From contig JADIMA010000008.1 of NCBI GenBank assembly GCA_017694945.1, forward strand, positions 1 through 64,000: a stretch of 64,000 nt of DNA. Reading direction: 5' to 3'. The position numbers and the translations under genes were made by a program. The notes beneath the pieces are model-generated. The model made no database searches, was not told the DNA's origin, and saw only the letters and a program-made list of their open reading frames with translations. Source of the DNA: Candidatus Merdivivens pullicola. Lineage in GTDB: Bacteria; Bacteroidota; Bacteroidia; Bacteroidales; UBA932. Below are positions 10,349 through 19,695 of the stretch, in pieces. The number at the start of each line of letters is the position of its first letter. Positions within the stretch are counted from its first letter, which is position 1.

Positions 10349-10987
10349 ATGAGTTTTTTTAGTTTTTTTAAGACTTCCGGGGATAAAATTTTCCCTTACT
10401 TTGAAAAACAGGCGGCGAGTTTTGTCGCAGCCGCCGGACATCTTTCCGATCTGGTAAGGACATCCGAGGTTTCGGAGAGGAAAAATCATTACAGGAACAT
10501 CAAATTGTGCGAGACGCAGGGTGATGCCGTGATTACGACTCTTTATGAAGAGATGGTCGAAATCAAGAGCACGCCTTTCGACAGGGCGGATGTACAGGCC
10601 CTTGCTGCCATGTTGGATGATTTCTTGGATATGATTAACGACAGTGCAAAAAGGATCATCATATATTTGCCTAAAAGAATAGACCCTCAGGTAATAGAAC
10701 TTGCCGACTATATAAAAGAAGATGCCGTTGTTCTGGAGCAGCTTATAGGCCAGTTGAAGTTCATTGCCGACAGGCCCATGCAGGTGCTTCAGAAATGTGA
10801 ACGCATTACTCAGATAGAGCATGCGAGCGATGATGTCTTCGGGGAGTACATGACTTTCCTGTTTGAAAACGAGAAGGATGCCATAGAACTTGTTAAATAC
10901 AAGAATATCGTCGAGGCTTTAGAAGATACGACGGACAGTGCAAAAGACATAGCCGGATTGATAAGGAAAATAGCAATAGAAAAATAA
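10349..10987 (+). CDS. DUF47 family (PhoU-like / phosphate transport accessory) protein
   Basis: FPYFEKQAASFVAAAGHLSDLVRT...CETQGDAVITTLYEEMVEIKSTPFDRADVQALAAMLDDFLDMIND. Confidence 0.85.
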   Translation: MSFFSFFKTSGDKIFPYFEKQAASFVAAAGHLSDLVRTSEVSERKNHYRNIKLCETQGDAVITTLYEEMVEIKSTPFDRADVQALAAMLDDFLDMINDSAKRIIIYLPKRIDPQVIELADYIKEDAVVLEQLIGQLKFIADRPMQVLQKCERITQIEHASDDVFGEYMTFLFENEKDAIELVKYKNIVEALEDTTDSAKDIAGLIRKIAIEK

Positions 10988-11014
10988 AGGGTACGCATGA
11001 CGCATACCCTTTTT
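10988..11014 (+). terminator. intrinsic terminator
   Basis: AAGGGTACGC-atga-CGCATACCCTTTTT hairpin plus T-tract right after the DUF47 stop. Confidence 0.75.
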
Positions 11015-11038
11015 GTTTTATAGCGGCAGGATATCCTT

Positions 11039-12181
11039 TTAACCCAGGAAGCCCAACAAGATACCGGCGGCTACTGCACTTCCGATTACTCCGGCGACAT
11101 TCGGCCCCATTGCATGCATCAGAAGGAAGTTGCGTTTGTCGTATTTGAGTCCTTCAAGGTTTGAGATACGTGCCGAATCCGGTACGGCGGATACCCCGGC
11201 GTTGCCTATCAGCGGATTGATTTTGTTTCCAGGTTTCAGGAAGAGGTTCATGAATTTTACGAACATCACTCCACCGAAAGTCGCTATCGCGAATGAGAGG
11301 AAGCCGAGCACAAATATCATGATCGAACTTGGCTGGAGGAATTTGTCAGCCTGAGTCGAGCAGCCGACTGTAAGTCCGATAAGGATTGTGACAACATCAA
11401 TCAGCGGTCCCCTTGCGGTTTCGGCAAGCCTGCGTGTCACTCCGGACTCCTTTAGAAGATTTCCGAAGAACAACATTCCGAGCAACGGAAGTCCGGAAGG
11501 CACAATAAAAGCGGTGAGCAGGAAGCCGGCTATCGGGAAAAGTATTTTTTCCCTTTGTGATACTATACGCGGTGCAGGCATCCTTATCAGCCTCTCTTTC
11601 TTGGTGGTGCATAACCTCATTATAGGAGGTTGGATCACCGGTACCAATGCCATATAGGAATACGCGGAAACAGCGATCGCTCCCATGAGATCCGGTGCGA
11701 GTTTGGAGGAGAGGAAGATGGCGGTAGGGCCGTCCGCTCCGCCGATGATGCCGATGGCTCCTGCCTCGTTCGGGGCGAATCCCATGGCAAGGGCGATGGC
11801 GTATGCCCCGAAAATGCCCAATTGCGCTGCAGCGCCGATTAGCATGAGTTTCGGATTTGCTATGAGGGCGGAGAAATCGGTCATCGCTCCGATTCCCAGG
11901 AATATCAAAGGAGGATACCATCCCTTTTGTACTCCCTGATACAAGATATTCAAGACGGAGCCGTCTTCATATATCCCGACATTCAATCCCGGGAACAATG
12001 GAATGTTTCCTACTATGATACCGAAGCCGATAGGGACGAGGAGCAGTGGCTCCCATTCCCTCTTAATGGCAATATAAATGAATGCGAGCCCGATGACAAT
12101 CATGAAGATATGCCCCCAGGTCGCATTCGCAAAACCTGTAAATTTTAAAAATTCGCCTATATTTTCAAGTACTGTATTCAT
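11039..12181 (-). CDS. sodium ion-translocating decarboxylase beta subunit
   Basis: GAIGIIGGADGPTAIFLSSKLAPDLMGAIAVSAYSYMALVPVIQPPIM and other OadB/MmdB-type motifs. Confidence 0.93.
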   Translation of the reverse strand: MNTVLENIGEFLKFTGFANATWGHIFMIVIGLAFIYIAIKREWEPLLLVPIGFGIIVGNIPLFPGLNVGIYEDGSVLNILYQGVQKGWYPPLIFLGIGAMTDFSALIANPKLMLIGAAAQLGIFGAYAIALAMGFAPNEAGAIGIIGGADGPTAIFLSSKLAPDLMGAIAVSAYSYMALVPVIQPPIMRLCTTKKERLIRMPAPRIVSQREKILFPIAGFLLTAFIVPSGLPLLGMLFFGNLLKESGVTRRLAETARGPLIDVVTILIGLTVGCSTQADKFLQPSSIMIFVLGFLSFAIATFGGVMFVKFMNLFLKPGNKINPLIGNAGVSAVPDSARISNLEGLKYDKRNFLLMHAMGPNVAGVIGSAVAAGILLGFLG

Positions 12182-12615
12182 TAGCCGATTACAACTATTG
12201 TAGCACCTTCAAGTACTGAATCGCCTTTGGATACACAAACAGCGGTTACAGTACCGGCACAAGTGGATTCAATGGCGTTTTCCATTTTCATCGCTTCAAG
12301 CATTGCTACCTGTTGGCCGATTTTTACGGTATCACCGACTTTGACATTGACGTCCAAGATAACTCCTGGAAGTGGAGAAGTGATGTTTTCACCTTTTCCG
12401 CTAGGGGCAGGTGCTGGTGCGGCCTGCGGTGCAGCAGGAGCAGGTGCAGGTGCTGGTGCGGGAGCGGCCTGTGCAGCAGGTGCTGGTGCTGCTTCCTTTT
12501 CCATTTCTACGGAATATGCTGATCCGTTTACGGTCACATTAGCGGTCGTGCCTTCTACGCTGTTGATTACTACATTGTAATCAGTACCATTGATTTTGAA
12601 TTTGTACTCTTTCAT
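12181..12615 (-). CDS. biotin carboxyl carrier (biotin/lipoyl attachment) protein of decarboxylase
   Basis: EAMKMENAI biotinylation motif; Ala/Pro-rich linker. Confidence 0.93.
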   Translation of the reverse strand: MKEYKFKINGTDYNVVINSVEGTTANVTVNGSAYSVEMEKEAAPAPAAQAAPAPAPAPAPAAPQAAPAPAPSGKGENITSPLPGVILDVNVKVGDTVKIGQQVAMLEAMKMENAIESTCAGTVTAVCVSKGDSVLEGATIVVIG

Positions 12616-12646
12616 TTTTCCGGTTTTAAAAGAATTATTTTTTAAG

Positions 12647-13585
12647 TTATTTTGTCGGTTTATGGAGCATCATGTCTCGTTTGTCGCTCCAGAATGTCAT
12701 GTGAGGTTTGATCGTAATGACAAAACTTTCCTGGTCGTGTACGCAGGAATCAAAGTGGAGATGGAGCGCCAAAGCGATTGCTGCTTCGGTTTCCGCCCCG
12801 AACTCTTTGTCCATCGCCATGGCGATAGCCGCAGCCACTTCAGTAGCGTTGCCTGTTTTTGCAACCTTTACTTTGGCAGGGGCTTTTTTTGCGGTTTTTT
12901 TGTTTTCTCCTTTATGCATATATTTTACAGATAATTTTCCTATGAGTTTGAAAATGAGGAAAAGTACGATCAATGAAGTGAAAACGACACTCATTGATGT
13001 CAGGGAAATGATCCATCCGTAAGGGTCTGTCCGTGCCATTATCTGGCTTTTTGTTTCAGCTTCAGGGTCTCCGTTCTGGGAGTTTGGGGACGGGGACATC
13101 TTTTCAAACCTTGTGTCATCGATTGTTCCGTCGATATGCACCCTGCCGTATGATTCATCCGTTCCCAGATCGGATGGAATCACGACCTGGTCTATGATTG
13201 TACGGCCGTCGTTACTGACAAGGTACAGCGTATCTCCGGGTTCAATCTTGAAATTGGTGTAAAAAGTCCCCTGGTCGCCTTTCCCGGAAGCATGGAAAAC
13301 CACCACCTGCCTCGGGGCGATTTTCGTATTGACGTCTCCGGATGGGATCAGATATTTTTTCATGTTCTGTGTGTCATTGGTGAGGTAGCATCCTCCGATG
13401 TCAACCGTCCCGTATGAACTGTTCAGCAATTCAATCCATCCGTTCCGGTTGCCGAAGCCGTCAACGAGGCTCGTCTCGTTATTCACGAGAACCTCGTTGA
13501 TCAGCATTTCGTTCAGATTCTGAGCCGATGCGGATGCGCTGATTGCCAACGCGCACAAAACTATCAAACTCTTGATTTTATTCAT
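12647..13585 (-). CDS. OadG-family gamma subunit fused to an N-terminal lamin-tail-like domain
   Basis: Signal peptide MNKIKSLIVLCALAISASASAQ; INEVLVNNETSLVDGFGNRNGWIELLNSSYGTVDIGGCYLTND (LTD-like); single TM then Lys/Ala-rich cytoplasmic tail; between carrier and alpha-subunit genes. Confidence 0.75.
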   Translation of the reverse strand: MNKIKSLIVLCALAISASASAQNLNEMLINEVLVNNETSLVDGFGNRNGWIELLNSSYGTVDIGGCYLTNDTQNMKKYLIPSGDVNTKIAPRQVVVFHASGKGDQGTFYTNFKIEPGDTLYLVSNDGRTIIDQVVIPSDLGTDESYGRVHIDGTIDDTRFEKMSPSPNSQNGDPEAETKSQIMARTDPYGWIISLTSMSVVFTSLIVLFLIFKLIGKLSVKYMHKGENKKTAKKAPAKVKVAKTGNATEVAAAIAMAMDKEFGAETEAAIALALHLHFDSCVHDQESFVITIKPHMTFWSDKRDMMLHKPTK

Positions 13586-13604
13586 TCCTTGGAAACTTAG
13601 GATA

Positions 13605-15167
13605 CTACAGAGGCAGATTGTCGTGTTTCTTTGCCGGGTTTGTCTGTCTCTTCGTCGAAAGTTGTTCAAGAGCCCTGATTACGCGGAAACGCGTGTTGCG
13701 TGGCTCGATGACATCATCGATGTAGCCGTAACTTGCAGCCTTGTAAGGGTTGCAGAAGAGATCGTTGTACTCTTTCTTCTTTTCTTCGGTAACCTTGGCC
13801 TGTTCGGCAGGGTCTTCGATAGCCTTGATTTCTTTAGAGTACAATACGGCAACCGCTCCGTCGGCTCCCATGACGGCAATGTTTGCCGAAGGCCATGCGT
13901 AGTTGATATCGCCTCGGAGTTGCTTGCAGCTCATCACTATGTGCGAACCTCCGTATGATTTCCTCAGTGTTACGGTAACCTTAGGAACAGTGGCTTCCCC
14001 GTAAGCATAGAGCAGTTTTGCTCCATGTACGATGATTCCGCCGTATTCCTGCTGTGTGCCGCACAGGAATCCCGGCACGTCCACGAGTGTAACGAGAGGA
14101 ATGTTGAATGCGTCGCAGAACCTTACGAAACGTGCGGCCTTGCGCGATGCATTGATGTCCAGTACTCCGGCAAGGATTTTCGGCTGGTTTGCAACGATTC
14201 CGACCGAACGTCCGTTCATGTGGGCGAAACCTATGATGATGTTTTTCGCATAATTCTTGTGAACTTCAAGGAATTTGCCGTCATCGACTATCCTTGCAAT
14301 CACTTCGTACATGTCGTATGGCTTGTTCGGATTGTCCGGAATGATTTCGTTAAGGTAGTCGTCAACCCTGTTCACCGGATCATTGGTAGGTACTACAGGG
14401 GCTTCCTCAAGATTGTTCTGAGGTATGAAACTGAGTATGTCCTTGATTAACTGGATGCCCTCCTGTTCATTGTCAACAGCGAAGTGCGCTACGCCGCTTT
14501 TCGTAGAGTGGACGCTTGCGCCTCCAAGTTGTTCCTGTGTGACTGTTTCGCCGGTCACGCTCTTTACTACGGCTGGGCCGGTAAGGAACATGTAACTTGC
14601 ATCGCGAACCATGATGTTGAAGTCGGTAAGAGCCGGGGAATAAACGGCGCCTCCGGCGCATGGCCCGAATATGCCTGAAATCTGAGGAACGACACCTGAT
14701 GCCAGGATGTTTCTCTGGAAGATTTCCGAATAGCCGGCGAGTGCGTTTACGCCTTCCTGGATGCGGGCTCCGCCTGAGTCGTTTATGCCTATCACAGGAG
14801 CGCCGACTTTCATGGCCATGTCCATTACTTTGCAGATTTTCTGTGCCATTGTTTCAGACAAGGAGCCTCCGATTACTGTAAAATCCTGTGCGAATACATA
14901 CACGAGGCGGCCGTCGATGGTTCCGCATCCTGTTACTACACCGTCACCGTCGAACTGGGTCTTTTCCATTCCGAAGTTCGAGCAGCGGTGGCGTACGAAC
15001 ATGTCGTATTCTTCAAAACTGCCTTCATCAAGCAGAAGGTTTATCCTCTCGCGTGCAGTGAGTTTCCCTTTAGCATGCTGGGAGTCGATCCTTTTCTGTC
15101 CGCCTCCGAGACGAGCCTGGGCTCTGCGCTCCACGAGGGCTTTTATCTGTTCTTGTTGTATGCTCAT
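13605..15167 (-). CDS. mmdA: methylmalonyl-CoA decarboxylase alpha subunit (acyl-CoA carboxyltransferase)
   Basis: Carboxyltransferase motifs [53 protein letters not shown]. Confidence 0.92.
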   Translation of the reverse strand: MSIQQEQIKALVERRAQARLGGGQKRIDSQHAKGKLTARERINLLLDEGSFEEYDMFVRHRCSNFGMEKTQFDGDGVVTGCGTIDGRLVYVFAQDFTVIGGSLSETMAQKICKVMDMAMKVGAPVIGINDSGGARIQEGVNALAGYSEIFQRNILASGVVPQISGIFGPCAGGAVYSPALTDFNIMVRDASYMFLTGPAVVKSVTGETVTQEQLGGASVHSTKSGVAHFAVDNEQEGIQLIKDILSFIPQNNLEEAPVVPTNDPVNRVDDYLNEIIPDNPNKPYDMYEVIARIVDDGKFLEVHKNYAKNIIIGFAHMNGRSVGIVANQPKILAGVLDINASRKAARFVRFCDAFNIPLVTLVDVPGFLCGTQQEYGGIIVHGAKLLYAYGEATVPKVTVTLRKSYGGSHIVMSCKQLRGDINYAWPSANIAVMGADGAVAVLYSKEIKAIEDPAEQAKVTEEKKKEYNDLFCNPYKAASYGYIDDVIEPRNTRFRVIRALEQLSTKRQTNPAKKHDNLPL

Positions 15168-15191
15168 TATGGTATGCTTAAATAATTATTG

Positions 15192-15605
15192 TTATTTCTC
15201 ATTCGGGTTTTCACAGATTTCCGTAAGGACGCCCATTGTGGATTTAGGGTGCAGGAATGCTATGTTGAGGCCTTCGGCTCCTTTGCGTGGAGTGCTGTCT
15301 ATGAGTTTCACGCCTTTTGCCGAGGCGTCGTCAAGGCATGCCTGGACATTCTTGGTGGCAAATGCGATGTGGTGTACTCCTTCGCCACGTTTTTCTATGA
15401 ATTTGGCAATGGTGCCTTCAGGAGACGTACTTTCGAGCAGTTCGAGTTTGGTCTGTCCTATTTTGAAGAAAGCGGTTTTTACCTTCTGGTCTGCCACCTC
15501 TTCAATGTTGTAGCATTTCAGGCCCAAAACCTGTTCGTAATAAGGAATAGCCGTTTCAAGTGATTTTACGGCTATGCCGATGTGTTCAATGTGACTGAGT
15601 TCCAT
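15192..15605 (-). CDS. mce: methylmalonyl-CoA epimerase
   Basis: IEHIGIAVKSLETAIPYYEQVLGL...GEGVHHIAFATKNVQACLDDASAKGVKLID. Confidence 0.93.
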   Translation of the reverse strand: MELSHIEHIGIAVKSLETAIPYYEQVLGLKCYNIEEVADQKVKTAFFKIGQTKLELLESTSPEGTIAKFIEKRGEGVHHIAFATKNVQACLDDASAKGVKLIDSTPRKGAEGLNIAFLHPKSTMGVLTEICENPNEK

Positions 15606-15664
15606 TGTTTGAAAAAATTAAATATTGTCAATAATCATTCTTCAACTTTAAGAAGATACGCGCG

Positions 15665-15672
15665 CAAAAGTA
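15665..15672 (-). promoter_or_regulatory. -7 element TACTTTTG(C) for mce-mmd operon
   Basis: CAAAAGTA on + strand upstream of mce. Confidence 0.45.
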
Positions 15673-15693
15673 CTAATATTTTATAATAAAAAC

Positions 15694-15729
15694 AAGGTGC
15701 GGCAAGTTTATTCAACTTTGCCGCACCTT
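15694..15729 (-). terminator. strong hairpin terminator downstream of the YebC-like gene
   Basis: AAGGTGCGGCAA...TTGCCGCACCTT inverted repeat with AT-rich flanks. Confidence 0.7.
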
Positions 15730-15756
15730 TAGTTCCCGAAGGCGTCCAGCATGGGC

Positions 15757-16488
15757 TTAAGCCATGTTTGTGAACACATTCTGGACGTCGTCGTCGTTTT
15801 CTATTTTTTCAATCAGTTTTTCTACTTCTTCCTTCTCTTCGGGGCTGAGTTCTTTCAACTCCCCGTTAGGGATGCGCTCGAATCCTCCCGATACGAGTTG
15901 GAATCCTTTTTCTTCGATATATTTCTGGATTGAGCCGAAAGAAGTGTAGTCGCCGTATATCACGATGGTCTCTTCTCCTGATTCTTCGTCGGTCTCCTTG
16001 AAGATCTCCTCGCCGCCGTAGTCAATAAGGTCAAGTTCAAGTTCATCGAGGTCGATAGGCTTGTCGCTTTTCACCTTGAACACGCATTTGTGGTCGAACA
16101 TGAAGGCGACGCTTCCAGAAGTCCCCAGTGAGCCTCCGAATTTATTGAAATAACTGCGTACGTTGGCTACCGTCCTGTTTATATTGTCGGTGGCTGTTTC
16201 AACGAGGATTGCAATCCCGTGAGGGCCATATCCTTCATATACGACTTCCTTGTAATCTCCCGCATCTTTTTCGACAGCGCGTTTGATGGCCCTGTCGATG
16301 TTTTCCTTCGGCATGTTTTCGGACTTTGCCGTCTGGATGAGGGTGCGGAGCCTTGGGTTGCCGTTGGGGTCAGTGCCTCCGGCTTTGGCCGCTATGGTTA
16401 TTTCTTTTCCTAGTCTGGTGAAAACGCGGGCCATGTTGCCCCAGCGTTTGAACTTTCTTTCTTTTCTGAACTCAAATGCTCTTCCCAT
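15757..16488 (-). CDS. YebC/PmpR family (DUF28) protein
   Basis: MGRAFEFRKERKFKRWGNMARVFTRLGKEI...MPKENIDRAIKRA...YEGYGPHGIAILVE. Confidence 0.93.
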   Translation of the reverse strand: MGRAFEFRKERKFKRWGNMARVFTRLGKEITIAAKAGGTDPNGNPRLRTLIQTAKSENMPKENIDRAIKRAVEKDAGDYKEVVYEGYGPHGIAILVETATDNINRTVANVRSYFNKFGGSLGTSGSVAFMFDHKCVFKVKSDKPIDLDELELDLIDYGGEEIFKETDEESGEETIVIYGDYTSFGSIQKYIEEKGFQLVSGGFERIPNGELKELSPEEKEEVEKLIEKIENDDDVQNVFTNMA

Positions 16489-16492
16489 ATGC

Positions 16493-17173
16493 TTATTTCC
16501 TTACTTCTATCCTGGATATGTATTTGTCAATATCGTAACCTTCAGGTGACTGAGGATAGTTGTCTTTTATGGCTTTGTAGCACTCAAGGGCCTTGGCCGT
16601 ATTGCCTATTTCTTCATAAGTGACACCTGCTTTCAAAAGGTATTTTGCGGCATACATGTTGTCGGCGTGTCCGGCTGCCTTTTCAAAATATGTGGCTGCC
16701 TGTGCATAATCCCCGAGTCCGACATAAGCGTCTCCGGTGCATGCGAGGGCGCGTGCTTTCATGATAGGGTCTTTGCCGTTGTATTTGTGGAGGTATGATA
16801 TAGCCTGATCGTAATTGCCCGTTTCAAGTCCGCAGATTCCCGCATAAAGATAAACGGATTCCCCTGCCTTTGCCCCGTAATTGTCTATAATCTGGGCGAA
16901 ACCGAGGATGTTGCCGTCGCCGTTAAGGGCTTTTTCATAATCGCCGGAGCGGAATATCTCTTCGGCAGGGAACATCTGCTGCATGGCCTCAGCCTTTTTA
17001 GGCGAACTGACGAGTTTGTCGTAACCTACGTAAATGGCTGCGATCACTACTATGGCAATCAGTATTCCGTAAAGCAGGCCTTTGTTGTTTCTTATGAAAC
17101 TTTCTGTCTTAGAGACAGCGGTAACTATAGCCTCCGCCTCTTCGTTGTTGGTCTTTTTAGTCTCTTTTGTCAT
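16493..17173 (-). CDS. membrane-anchored tetratricopeptide repeat protein
   Basis: N-terminal TM then TPR-like repeats (YLHKYNGKDPIMKARALACTGDAYVGLGDYAQAATYFEKAAG). Confidence 0.85.
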   Translation of the reverse strand: MTKETKKTNNEEAEAIVTAVSKTESFIRNNKGLLYGILIAIVVIAAIYVGYDKLVSSPKKAEAMQQMFPAEEIFRSGDYEKALNGDGNILGFAQIIDNYGAKAGESVYLYAGICGLETGNYDQAISYLHKYNGKDPIMKARALACTGDAYVGLGDYAQAATYFEKAAGHADNMYAAKYLLKAGVTYEEIGNTAKALECYKAIKDNYPQSPEGYDIDKYISRIEVRK

Positions 17174-17197
17174 ATCACTGTCTTTTTTAGCAGGGTG

Positions 17198-17205
17198 CAA
17201 ATTTA
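17198..17205 (-). promoter_or_regulatory. -7 element TAAATTTG(C) for TPR gene
   Basis: CAAATTTA on + strand, 25 nt upstream of the start. Confidence 0.45.
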
Positions 17206-17248
17206 CTATATTTTGGCCAATTCCAAATCTTTTTTGTTACAAAAGTGG

Positions 17249-17256
17249 TATCTTTG
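17249..17256 (+). promoter_or_regulatory. -7 element TATCTTTG(C) for recF
   Basis: TAnnTTTG 22 nt upstream of recF ATG. Confidence 0.5.
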
Positions 17257-17277
17257 CACAGTTTTTTAGATAGTGTC

Positions 17278-18378
17278 ATGCCTGTTCTGAAAAAAATCAT
17301 AGTATCCGGTTACAAAAACATAGTTTTTCAGGAACTCGAGATGTCTCGGGGCATCAATTGCATAACAGGGAACAACGGTGAAGGCAAAACGAATCTGTTG
17401 GATGCGATATACTATCTGTCGATGACAAAAAGCGCGTTCAGCCAGTCTGACAAATACAATTCGATCAATGGTTGCGGGGAGTTCGCCATAAGCGGCTCGT
17501 ACCTTTTTGAGAACGGGACCGAAAACAGGTATTCCGCTGTTATGAAAAAAGGTGAAAAGACATTCAGGGTGAACGAAAAGGCCTATGAAAAACTGTCGGA
17601 GCACATAGGGGTGCTGCCGATTGTCATGGTATCTCCATACGATACATCCATAGTGAACGAATCGGCGGAGGAACGGAGGCGGTTCATGAATATGCTTCTT
17701 TCGCAACTGGACAGAGAATACCTCCATGCCCTCCAGAGTTACAACCGCATACTGCTTCAACGCAATTCGCTGCTCAAGGCGGGCAATGCAGACAGATCCC
17801 TGCTGGCGGTATTCGATTCCAGGCTTTCGGCCCCTGCCGCGTATGTCTATGAAAAAAGGAAGGCTTTTGTGGAAAGAGTGCTTCCGGAAGTGAGGCGGTA
17901 CTATTCGGAAGTGTCGGACAATGATCCCCTGATAGATATCGTTTACCGTTCGGACTTGGCTGCCGGCGACATGGAAAGCCTGCTTTTTTCAACATATGGC
18001 CAGGATACGGCGGCCGGCCATACCACGAAAGGCATACACAGGGATGAACTGGAATTCATGACTGGCGGGCTGCCTTTGAGGAAATGCGGTTCGCAGGGCC
18101 AGCAGAAATCCTTTACAGTAGCATTGAAATTCGCGCAGTATGCGATTATGAGGGAGGTATATGGATTCCCTCCGTTGATGCTGCTTGACGACCTTTTCGA
18201 CAAACTGGATTTGTCCAGGGTCTCCAACCTGCTCCGCATAGTTTTGGGAAAGGGTTTCGGCCAGATATTCATAACCGATTGCAATAAGGAAAGAATGAAA
18301 TCCATTGTGGATTCGATGACGGAGGAGAAAGCCTATTTCGAAGTAAAGTCCGGAGTCTTCACACCTATAAATATATAA
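17278..18378 (+). CDS. recF: DNA replication/repair protein RecF
   Basis: Walker A GNNGEGKTNLLDAIYYLS, TTKGIHRDELEF, GSQGQQKSFTVALKFAQ, MLLDDLFDKLD. Confidence 0.95.
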   Translation: MPVLKKIIVSGYKNIVFQELEMSRGINCITGNNGEGKTNLLDAIYYLSMTKSAFSQSDKYNSINGCGEFAISGSYLFENGTENRYSAVMKKGEKTFRVNEKAYEKLSEHIGVLPIVMVSPYDTSIVNESAEERRRFMNMLLSQLDREYLHALQSYNRILLQRNSLLKAGNADRSLLAVFDSRLSAPAAYVYEKRKAFVERVLPEVRRYYSEVSDNDPLIDIVYRSDLAAGDMESLLFSTYGQDTAAGHTTKGIHRDELEFMTGGLPLRKCGSQGQQKSFTVALKFAQYAIMREVYGFPPLMLLDDLFDKLDLSRVSNLLRIVLGKGFGQIFITDCNKERMKSIVDSMTEEKAYFEVKSGVFTPINI

Positions 18379-18382
18379 TGCC

Positions 18383-18667
18383 ATGTTGAGAAAAGATCCT
18401 GAAAGACTGGATGTGCTTGTCAGGCGGTTCCTGAGAGGTACCGGCCTTGAAAACGGTCTGCTTGCCGTGCAGGTGTCGGAGGCGTTTGACGAGGTGAGCG
18501 GAATTTCGTCATCGGTGTTGAAAAAGACTTTTAAGGACGGAGTGCTTGTCTGTCATATGAATTCCTCGCTTGCGAGGGAAATCGCCGGTTTGTCAAAAGA
18601 TGAAATATTGAAGAAAGTGAATCTCCGTTTGGGAGAAAATATAGTTAAAGAAATCAATTTCAGATGA
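18383..18667 (+). CDS. DUF721 / DciA-like protein
   Basis: Short ORF following recF; FDEVSGISSSVLKKTFKDGVLVCHMNSSLAREIAGLSKDEILKKVNLRLGENIVKEINFR. Confidence 0.75.
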   Translation: MLRKDPERLDVLVRRFLRGTGLENGLLAVQVSEAFDEVSGISSSVLKKTFKDGVLVCHMNSSLAREIAGLSKDEILKKVNLRLGENIVKEINFR

Positions 18668-19695
18668 AAATAGTCATAGACAGTGAGATACCGTACATAA
18701 AGGGGGTATTGGAGCCGTTTGCGGATGTGGAATATCTCCGCCCAGACATGATAACGCCTGAAACAGTAAAAGATGCGGATGCCCTCTTTGTCAGGACGTG
18801 GACAGTGTGCGATGAAAGGCTTCTTTCCCGCTCGAAGGTGCGGTTTGCGGCAACGGCCACTGCCGGCATGAATCATATCGATGTCCGTTGGTGTTCGGCG
18901 CACGGAGTGGTTACGGCCAATGCGCCCGGGTGCAATGCCATGGGGGTCGTGCAATATCTTTTCACGGCTCTTTTTTATGCTGCCGAGATGAAAAAAATCA
19001 GTCTGCGCGGCAAGCGGCTCGGGATTATAGGTGCCGGAAACATAGGTGGAAGGGTGGCTGCCATGGCCGGAAAGTTCGGCCTGGTGCCGTTGGTGTGCGA
19101 CCCTCCGCGTGCAGCGGCAGAAGGCCCGGAAGGCTTTTGCAAACTTGAAGACTTGTTGTCCGTGTCGGATATAGTGACTCTTCACGTGCCGTTATATTCC
19201 GGGACTTATAAGATGGCAGGGGTGAATTTTTTTAGTAAAATGCGGAAAAATACTATCTTTGTGAATGCATCCAGGGGGGATGTCGTTGATGAAGATGCCT
19301 TGATGCGGGCAAGAGACGGATTTTCCGCCCTGATAATGGATGTCTGGCACAATGAACCGCATGTTTCCCCGGAGGTGATCGAGGCTGCCGATATCTCGAC
19401 ACCCCATATAGCAGGATATTCTCTTGCCGGAAAACTCAATGCCACGGCTGCTGTCGTGAGGGCTTTTGCGGATTTTGCCGGGATTCCGGAATTAAAGGAT
19501 TTTTATCCGGACTCTGGACATGGAAGGGAGGAAGTCTCCCGTTTTCTTGACACAGGCGGCAGTCAGGAAGAGTTGGCCCGGAGACTAGTGGATATTTTTC
19601 CGATAGGCAGGGAGAGCATGAAACTTAAAGCCGAACCTGGAGATTTTGGAAGATTACGGACAGAGTACAGATATAGAACGGAATTTTATGTTTGA
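18664..19695 (+). CDS. pdxB: 4-phosphoerythronate dehydrogenase
   Basis: D-isomer 2-hydroxyacid dehydrogenase fold (LGIIGAGNIGGRVAAMAGKFGL), PdxB-type CNAMGVVQYLF and C-terminal region. Confidence 0.88.
   Translation: MKIVIDSEIPYIKGVLEPFADVEYLRPDMITPETVKDADALFVRTWTVCDERLLSRSKVRFAATATAGMNHIDVRWCSAHGVVTANAPGCNAMGVVQYLFTALFYAAEMKKISLRGKRLGIIGAGNIGGRVAAMAGKFGLVPLVCDPPRAAAEGPEGFCKLEDLLSVSDIVTLHVPLYSGTYKMAGVNFFSKMRKNTIFVNASRGDVVDEDALMRARDGFSALIMDVWHNEPHVSPEVIEAADISTPHIAGYSLAGKLNATAAVVRAFADFAGIPELKDFYPDSGHGREEVSRFLDTGGSQEELARRLVDIFPIGRESMKLKAEPGDFGRLRTEYRYRTEFYV

Noticed and set aside
12227-12580. Ala/Gly-rich plus-strand ORF and GC-rich repeats
   Set aside because: Reverse reading of the Ala/Pro linker of the biotin carrier; ordinary for this family
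14761-15513. 250-aa plus-strand ORF
   Set aside because: Antisense to mmdA/mce, both clearly recognisable
18553-19185. 210-aa minus-strand ORF
   Set aside because: Antisense to pdxB; no domain-like sequence
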